Shown: positions 56,320 through 64,000 of the stretch, piece after piece
How positions within the stretch are numbered: the first letter of the stretch is position 1
Layout of the letters: each line of letters begins with the position of its first letter
NCBI RefSeq assembly: GCF_000516985.1
Contig: NW_006917095.1
Location: 1,989,077 to 2,053,076 of the forward strand
DNA from: Pestalotiopsis fici W106-1
Lineage: Eukaryota > Ascomycota > Sordariomycetes > Amphisphaeriales > Sporocadaceae
Direction of reading: 5' to 3'
DNA length: 64,000 nucleotides
Translations under genes and position numbers: made by a program
Notes under the pieces: model-generated
Database searches by the model: none
Told to the model about the DNA's origin: nothing
The model's input: the letters and a program-made list of their open reading frames with translations, nothing else

Positions 56320-59300
56320 ATGCCGTCATCTACTTCCCATCTCAACGAGCCCATCGCGGTCGTTGGTAGTGGCTGCCGCTTCCCTGGCGGAGCCAGCAGT
56401 CCCTCCAAGCTATGGGATCTCCTCAAGAACCCGAGGGACTTGTCGAGAAAGGTGCCAAAAGAGCGTTTCAACGTGGATGCCTTTTATCACAAGGATGGAT
56501 CCCACCACGGGCGTACCAATGCCCAGTACGCCTACTTCCTGGAGGATGATCCGTACACCTTTGATCCGGCCTTCTTCAACATTCCGCCGAGCGAGGCAGA
56601 GACGGTCGACCCACAGCAGCGCCTGCTGCTGGAAACGGTGTACGAGGGTCTCTGTGCCGCCGGCTTGAAGATGGAGGACCTTCGAGGATCGCCTACAGCC
56701 GTCTATGTAGGCATGATGCAGCGGGATTTCCTCGATCATCAAAACTACGATTTAGACGCCCTGAACACATATGCCGCCACGGGCACATCGGCTTCGATTC
56801 TATCCAACAGAGTATCCTACGTCTTTGACTGGCATGGTCCGAGTATGACGTTTGATACAGCATGTAGTTCCTCCCTCGTTGCCGTCCACCATGCAGTCGA
56901 ACAACTGCGGACAGGGTTGAGCAAGGTAGCCGTGGCCGCCGGCTCCAACTTGATCTTGGGCCCCGTTCCATTCATCTCTGCCAGCAAACTCAACATGTTT
57001 TCGCCGACCGGTCGATCGCGGATGTGGGACGCCGCGGCAGACGGCTACGCTAGAGGCGAGGGTGTCGCCACGGTTGTGTTGAAGACCCTTAGCCAGGCTA
57101 TTGCAGACGGTGACCGGATAGAATGTGTTATCCGGGAGAGTGGTATCAACCAGGATGGCAAGACTGCGGGAATAACAATGCCAAACTCTTTTGCACAGGA
57201 GGCTCTCATTCGCCAAGTCTACGAACGCGCAGGTCTGGACTTGACAAAGCCAGAAGACCGCTGCCAGTATTTTGAGGCCCATGGAACTGGTAAGTTTCTT
57301 AACGTCTAATAGGAAGGCATCCCTCGCTGACAAGACATTATAGGTACTCCCGCTGGCGATCCCCAAGAAGCGCGTGCCATTTCGTCGGCATTCTTTGGGG
57401 AAAGGCAACGCGGCGCCGATGAGGAGCCTCTGTACGTAGGCAGTATCAAGACCATAATTGGTCACACGGAGGGCACTGCTGGCATTGCAGGCTTGATCAA
57501 AGCCTCAATGATCATTCAGAATGGTTCTCTGCCACCCAACATGCTCTTCAATGAGCTCAGTGAAAGAGTGGCTCCGTATTACACGGATCTCGAGGTTGTC
57601 ACCAAGCAGCAGGCTTGGCCGGCGCTGAAGTTTGGCCAACCGAAGCGTGTGAGTGTCAACTCTTTCGGCTTCGGTGGTACCAATGCGCATATCATTGTCG
57701 AGTCCTATGAGCCCAAATCAATTTCGCCATCTATCAACACATCATCACCCCTGCTCGCTCCCATCGTCCTCTCGGCACATTCTTCTGCATCCCTCAAGGC
57801 GGCCATGGTAGATCTGAAGCAGTTCGTTCAGGCTCGTCCCGACTTGAGACTGGAAGATCTCGCATGGACAATGCTCAAAAAGCGATCGAATCACCAGATC
57901 CGTCATGTAATCTCAAGTCAGTCAGCTCAAGAGCTTTGCGACGCCCTTGAGCGGGACGCCACCGCCGTCGAGGGTAAGAACTCGATTGCAACGAGCTCTG
58001 ACGTCAGAAAAAAGCCAGAGATACTTGGAATCTTCACTGGCCAGGGTGCTCAGTGGCCGGCCATGGGCAAGGCTTTGTGTCAGATTCCTTATGTCCGTAC
58101 TATCATTTCGGAACTCGATGACTCGCTCCAGAGTCTACCAGCCGAGTATCGTCCAGAGTGGAAGCTTATAGACCAGCTGCTGCTCGAAGGCGAGGAATCA
58201 AACGTGAACCAAGCCGCCTACTCCCAGCCTCTCTGCTGTGCCGTCCAGATTGTCCTTACAAAACTGCTACTAGCATCAGGCGCCACATTCAAAGTCGTTG
58301 TGGGGCATAGTTCAGGTGAGATTGCGTGTGCTTTCGCTGCGGGCTTCATATCTGCAACCCAAGCAATTCGCATTGCGTATCTCCGTGGCCTTACTTCCAA
58401 ATACGCGAGTGGGCCGAACGGTGTTGAGGGGGCGATGATGGCTGCAGGCACCTCCTTCGACGATGCGACAGAGTTGTGTGCTCTGGAGACATTCGAAGGC
58501 AGAGTTGGTGTCGCGGCTAGCAACGCACCTGAAAGTGTCACACTTTCTGGAGACAAGGATGCAATCTTGGAGATACAGGAAATTTTGAACGAGGAATCAA
58601 AGTTCAATCGCATCCTCAAAGTCGACAAGGCTTACCATTCGCATCATATGCGTCCTTGCGCGGACCCGTATGTCACGGCTCTCAAGGCCTGTGGGTGCGA
58701 TACTTTTAACATGGAAGCCACTCCATCCGCCATATGGATCTCTTCGGTGTTTGAAGGCCACATCATGACACCTGAAGACCTCAAGGCAGAATACTGGAGC
58801 GACAACCTGCTCTCACCTGTGCTGTTCTCCTATGCCATCGAGCAGGCGCTAGTGAAACATTCGCCATTCGATGTCTGCATCGAGGTCGGACCACACCCGA
58901 CTCTGAAGGGCCCAAGTCTCCAGACAATAGAGAACTGTGCAGGATCAACCCTGCCATATACCGGATGTATGGACAGGAAAAAGACCGACACGGAGGCCTT
59001 TTCGGCGTGCTTGGGCTACCTTTGGTCGCAGTTTGGCTCACCTGCTATTGACATTGACCGTCTCTTGGGCAGTCTGTCACCAGACGGTGATAATGCAGAC
59101 TTGTCAAAGGAACTGCCATGCTATGCCTGGGATCACTCGAGATCATACAGGAAGGAGTCCCGTTTGCTCCGTCAATGGCTTGGCGGCGACCGACCTCACC
59201 TTCTGCTCGGCAAGCGTCTGCCCCAAAGTAGCCCAATCTCCAATCAATGGCATAACTTCATTCGGCAGCGAGACATTGAATGGCTCAGCGGCCACTCTTT

Positions 59301-62300
59301 GCAGGGCCAAACGGTGTTCCCCGGTGCGGGCTACGTCGTTATGGGTATGGAGGCTGCCATCAGTGTTGCTGGCGACAAGGAGATCCAGCTATTAGAGGTG
59401 TTGGATCTCGACATCAACAAAGCTGTGACTTTCAACGACGAGAATAGCATGGTTGAACTCAGCCTTTCGCTGACCCTCGACTCTTCGCAGACCACAGATG
59501 ACTGCGCCACCTACCAATTTGTCATCAATTCTTCCCTGGCCAGAGAGACTGGACTGTCGAGCTCGGCTTCTGGTACGCTTGCCGTTACATACGGACCAGG
59601 GGCATCGGATACTCTTCCAGCTCGTCAACAAGACCCTCCTCACCTGAATAACGTCAGCATTGACAGATTCTACAATATGCTCTCGGAACTTGGATACGGT
59701 TACACAAAGGAGTTCCGTGGTATCAGCAACCTGAAGCGTGGCGACAGCAAGGCCCGAGGATCTCTTGATTTCCATCGTCTGACTGATGGCAATCACAACA
59801 TTGCAATGCATCCTGCCACGCTCGATCTTGCCTTTCAAAGTTTTATCGGAGCATACACTGCGCCGGGCGATAGACGCTTGAGATCACTCCTCGTACCCAC
59901 CGGCATCGCTCGTATCGCCTTCAACCCATGGGTGGCTGGTCACATCAATGGCTCGTCAAAACAAATTGACTTTATCTCAACCAGCGCAGCGAGTGTCGGT
60001 AACGGAGTGGAAGGCGACATTGAAGTATTTGACCCCGAGTCCGGGGCCACCATGCTTCACATTGAGGGTCTTAGCTTCAAGCCCTTCTCTCCGCCGACGG
60101 CCGCCGACGACCATGAGATGTTTTCGAAATGGGAATGGGCGCCGATCAACACAGATGCTCTGCTTGATGACAGCAAGTACCACGCCACTGAGCAAGACAA
60201 GGCCGACGTCGAGATCATTGAGCGTATCACGTACTGGTACATCAAGTCGTTCATTGCGAGTCTGGAAGCAGAGGATCGCGAGAAGGCTCCCTTCCATTTC
60301 GTAAAGCACATCCAGTGGTGCGAGCATCAACTAGCTGAGGCCAAGGCAGGTCGCAACGTCTGGTGGCAGCCAAGTTGGGAAAATGACACGAAATCAGACA
60401 TCGAGCAACTGATCGAACAGTAAGTACTTACTTTCCCCATCTCAATGGTCGTGGACCTAGTGTTTATGAGCTGACACGACCAAGGAATCGGTCTCATCCC
60501 TTTGTCCGACTCATTCAAAGAGTTGGAGAGGGTGCCCTGGAGACCCTGCGTGAGAACCGGAATGCCTTCGACCTCATGGATCACGATGGCTTGCTCACTG
60601 AGTTCTACGGAGGTACGGTAAGTTACGGTCACTCATACAGCTATTTCCAGATGCTGCTCGAGCAGATCAACCATCGTCATCAGAATCTAGACGTTCTCGA
60701 AATTGGTCAGTTGAAGTATTGATACTCCGGATCCAAATATCCGCTCACATGTCTTAGGCGCTGGTACCGGAGGTGCGACGCGTGTGTTCCTGAACGACGA
60801 CCATCTCTCGTTCAATAGCTACACATTCACCGACATCTCAAGTGCTTTCTTCGAGCAAGCCGGCAAGGAATTCGAGCGGCATAGCGAGAAGCTTATCTTC
60901 CAGCCCCTCGATGTTCGCCGCGATCCAAGTGAGCAAGACTTTACGCCAAACTCGTACGATTTGATCATAGCATCAAATGTACTCCATGCTACTCCTCGCC
61001 TCGAGGAAACCTTGTCGAATGCTCGATCTCTATTGAAGCCCAATGGTCGCTTGATAGTCATCGAAGTCGCTCACTACGAGCACACCCGTATTGGTTTCAT
61101 CTTCGGTCTGTTCCCTGATTGGTGGGCTGGTCACGACGAAGGACGTGTCCTCGAGCCATTCATCTCCTATGATAAGTGGGACACTGTACTCAAGAAGTCT
61201 GGCTTTTCGGGCATTGATAGCCGTTCTCTTGACCCAGACAGTAGAGTATTTCCCAACGGTGTGTTCATGAGTCATGCCGTTGACGACTTGGTGCAACGAC
61301 TTGACGCGCCACTGTCGGCCCCTGCAAAGGAATCGTATCCTCCATTGGTCTTCGTCGGAGGCTCGTCCCCCAAGACATCGGCGATTCTGGATCAGATCCC
61401 AGATATTCTCGCGCCTCTAGGACGCGAGTTCACTACAGTCCCAAGCATTCGGGAGATCATTGACTTGGACTACCAACCAGGATCCACGTTTGTCGTGCTG
61501 TCCGAACTGGACGAGCACACATTTGCTGGGCTCGATGAAGAGCAGCTGGATGCATTGCAAACCATTTTCAACGCTGCAATTCACGTCTTGTGGGTTACAG
61601 AGGATGCTTGGTGCAAGAATCCTCAGCAAGCCATGACGATTGGACTTTTGCGTACTCTCCGTATGGAATATCCGGATATCGACATTCAGGTACTAGATGT
61701 CGACAAGGCCGAGAACTTGGACCCGAAGTTCCTGGTTGAAACCGTATCTCGACTTGAAGATGCCAAGAACTGGCAAGAGAGCGGCCTACTTTGGACGCAA
61801 GAACCCGAGTTGTACCAGATAGGGGATAAGATCATTGTCCCTCGCCTCAAGCCAGACACCGAAAAGAACAACCGGTTGAACTCGAACCGTCGTGCAATTC
61901 TAGCCGACATGAACCCTAGCAAGGATGCATTGCGTTTCGAGAATGATGGCGAGGAATCCTTCTTCCGGCATCTCGAGGAGCGTTTTGTGCCCGACGCTAC
62001 GGAGGAGTCCTTTATCAAGGTTCAGGCGCAGTACTCCTTGGCCAAGGCCCTGCGAATTGGTCAATCGGGATTCTATCATCTCATCCAGGGCAAAGATGTT
62101 GCGACTGGTGAAGTTGTTGTGACGCTATCTGAGAACAATGTGTCTTCACTCCAAGTTTCTCCAAGTCGGATGGTCAAAGTCAAGGAGACGAATGCAGCAA
62201 CGGTTCTTCCAAGCATCTTTGCGGAACTAGTCGCCAGCAGCATGTTGTCAAATGTCGCTCCTGGTTCATCGATCCTCGTCTTTGAGCCACCTACGCTGTG

Positions 62301-64000
62301 CATCGATGCCCTGTCCAAGAGAGCGGAAGCGGCTGGAATCGTCATCAGCTTTGCATCCACCCAAGCAAACCCATCAAGTGGCGTCAGATGGATCTCATTG
62401 CACGAGAAGGAGACCTTGCGCAGCTTGAAACAGAAGCTCCCCCGAGACATCAACCTGCTTTATGATCTGTCAAGCGATCAGAGCGAAGCCAGCCTTAGCC
62501 AGCGACTTGCCCGACGCATCCCTGCCGGCTGCTCGGTTCGTCACAGGGACTATCTCTTCCAAGATACCACAACACCAAAGTCGGAGGCAAATGCAGATAA
62601 TGCACACAAAGTGCTAGCAGAGGCAGTTTCTAGTTCAAAGGAGATCTTGATTGATCATAAGGTGTCGGTCCTCAAAGGCAGCGATATGTTGCTTGGAAAT
62701 GCCCTGAGCATTGACACGTTGATTGATTGGGGATCAGAGCAAATCATCCCTAGTCGCATTAGATCGATGGAAACAGACACCATCTTCGTATCTGACAAGA
62801 CGTACCTGCTTGTTGGTCTTGCTGGTGATCTAGGTCGCTCCATTGCCCGCTTCATGGTTGAGCGTGGCGCACGCCACATTGTTTTGTCGAGTCGCTCGCC
62901 CAAGATCGACCAACGATGGATTGATGAGATCACAGCACTGGGGGCTATCGTCATGGTTCTGCCAATGTAAGAACTGCTCTGAGTGATTAATGAATACCTG
63001 ATGCTGACTCAACTTTAGGGACGCCTCAAACGAGACCTCTGTAGACCAAGGTCTCGCCAAAATCCGCGAATCAATGCCACCAATCGCTGGAGTAGCTTTC
63101 GGACCACTTGTGCTCCAAGACGTCATGTTCAAGAACATGGACCTGCCGATGCTCGAGATGGTGTTGGCACCAAAGGTGGACGGCGCTCGTCTCCTCAGTG
63201 AGCGCTTGTCTGATCCCGCCCAGCCGCTTGATTTCTTCGTCATGTTTTCATCCTTTGTGATGGTTTCAGGAAATCCTGGTCAGGCAGCCTACAGCGCTGC
63301 GAATGCGTACACACACGCTCTGGCTCAGAACAGACGTTCCCGTGGCATGGCGGGATCTACCATTGACATTGGTGCCGTTTTCGGCGTTGGTTTCATCGCA
63401 AGAGCGGGTCGTGAGCACGAGTACGATGTAGTGAAGTTCATCTTCGATGAGGTGAACGAATGGGAGCTGCATACTCTCTTTGCAGAGGCTGTTGTGACTG
63501 GTCGCAACAAGCAGGTCACGGACATTGAGGTGATCACCGGCATGCCGTACATGGACCCCGCCAACCACGACAGGATTCCGTACTTTGACGATCCTCGATT
63601 CGCATACTTCAAGCTTTCTGACCGCCGCGCCAAGGGTAGCAATGCTGCTGACGCAGTCGGGTCTGTCAAGGATCAGCTCCTCAAAGCAGATAGCATCAGC
63701 CAAGTCCGTTCGATTATCACTGATGGCCTTTGTTCTCGGATCCGGGGTGCATTACAGCTCACAGAGGCTGACGACCTCAGTCTCACGACTCCGCTAATTG
63801 ATCAGGGTATCGACTCCCTCAGTGCGGTCACAGTCGCCTCTTGGTTTTCCAAGAATCTGACTATCGACATCCCGCTATTGGAAATTCTTGGCGGTGCTTC
63901 GGTCAACAATCTCGTCGACTCCGCAGTCGGCCGATTGTCGCCGGAGGCCATTCCCCTGTGCTCCGATGAGTCTCGTGCTGAGGCAGACACAGTAGAAGTT
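56320..64000 (+). CDS. Highly reducing polyketide synthase, LovB type (KS-AT-DH-MT-ER0-KR-ACP), 3' end beyond window
   Basis: Five exons so far: 56320–57289, 57344–60419, 60485–60705, 60758–62966 and 63019 to the window edge, in frame over introns of 54, 65, 52 and 52 bp (2,486 residues seen). [10 protein letters not shown] cysteine, EAHGTGTPAGDP and GHTEGTAG histidines. [13 protein letters not shown] and GHSSGEIA (about 643). [21 protein letters not shown] (His about 974) and HPATLDLAF (Asp about 1,150). C-methyltransferase: [12 protein letters not shown] (about 1,423). ER region (about 1,600–1,990) lacks the NADPH loop, so it is probably inactive. [14 protein letters not shown] and the Ser/Tyr/Asn triad in [32 protein letters not shown] (Ser about 2,423). 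The frame is still open after the ACP linker, so a condensation domain or a full NRPS module may follow. Partners are the trans-ER and the hydrolase. Confidence 0.96.

Noticed and set aside
1..64000. tRNA, rRNA or CRISPR features
   Set aside because: I saw no tRNA A/B-box pair, no rRNA sequence and no regularly spaced repeats apart from the ankyrin-coding units. A tRNA scan would settle this.

Overview
The window is nuclear DNA of a filamentous ascomycete (Pezizomycotina). Genes carry short GT–AG introns of roughly 50–105 bp with CTAAC/CTGAC-type branch sites. The gene families (HET/NACHT proteins, Zn2Cys6 factor, highly reducing PKS, CYP68-like P450) are typical of that group. A 9.6-kb AT-rich block shows the CpA-to-TpA decay expected of repeat-induced point mutation (RIP). 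I cannot name the species.

Layout. 1–481: the 3' end of a GH128-like, apparently GPI-anchored wall protein. About 685–10296: a RIP-mutated repeat block with no readable gene. 10.8–19.5 kb: ordinary genes (coiled-coil protein with a PP1-docking-like motif, RIO1 kinase, MARVEL membrane protein, Dcr2-like metallophosphatase). 19.8–27.0 kb: two NLR-type genes head to head, a HET–NACHT–ankyrin gene with a local frame lesion and an intact Helo-like–NACHT–ankyrin gene ending in near-identical 99-bp repeats.

28.2–64.0 kb: a secondary-metabolite region. It holds a P450 with an unusual I-helix, a CYP68-like P450 divergent from a BAHD/trichothecene-type acyltransferase, a mitochondrial phosphate carrier, a Zn2Cys6 regulator, an enoyl-CoA hydratase/isomerase, an acyl-CoA dehydrogenase, a third P450, a LovC-like trans-enoyl reductase, a LovG-like serine hydrolase, and a LovB-type highly reducing PKS that runs off the right edge.

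How the genes may work together (inference). The PKS (KS-AT-DH-MT-ER0-KR-ACP) has lost the NADPH-binding motif of its ER domain, so the neighbouring trans-ER would supply enoyl reduction and the FSH-type hydrolase could release the chain. The three P450s and the acyltransferase would decorate the product. The acyl-CoA dehydrogenase and crotonase could make an unsaturated acyl-CoA used as starter or acyl donor. The phosphate carrier is either a housekeeping bystander separating two clusters or a duplicated target giving self-protection. Whether the PKS continues into a condensation/NRPS part cannot be seen here.

Starts were placed at real ATG codons and exon joins were checked for reading frame by hand. 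The linker of the HET–NACHT gene is the only multi-exon model that I could not close.
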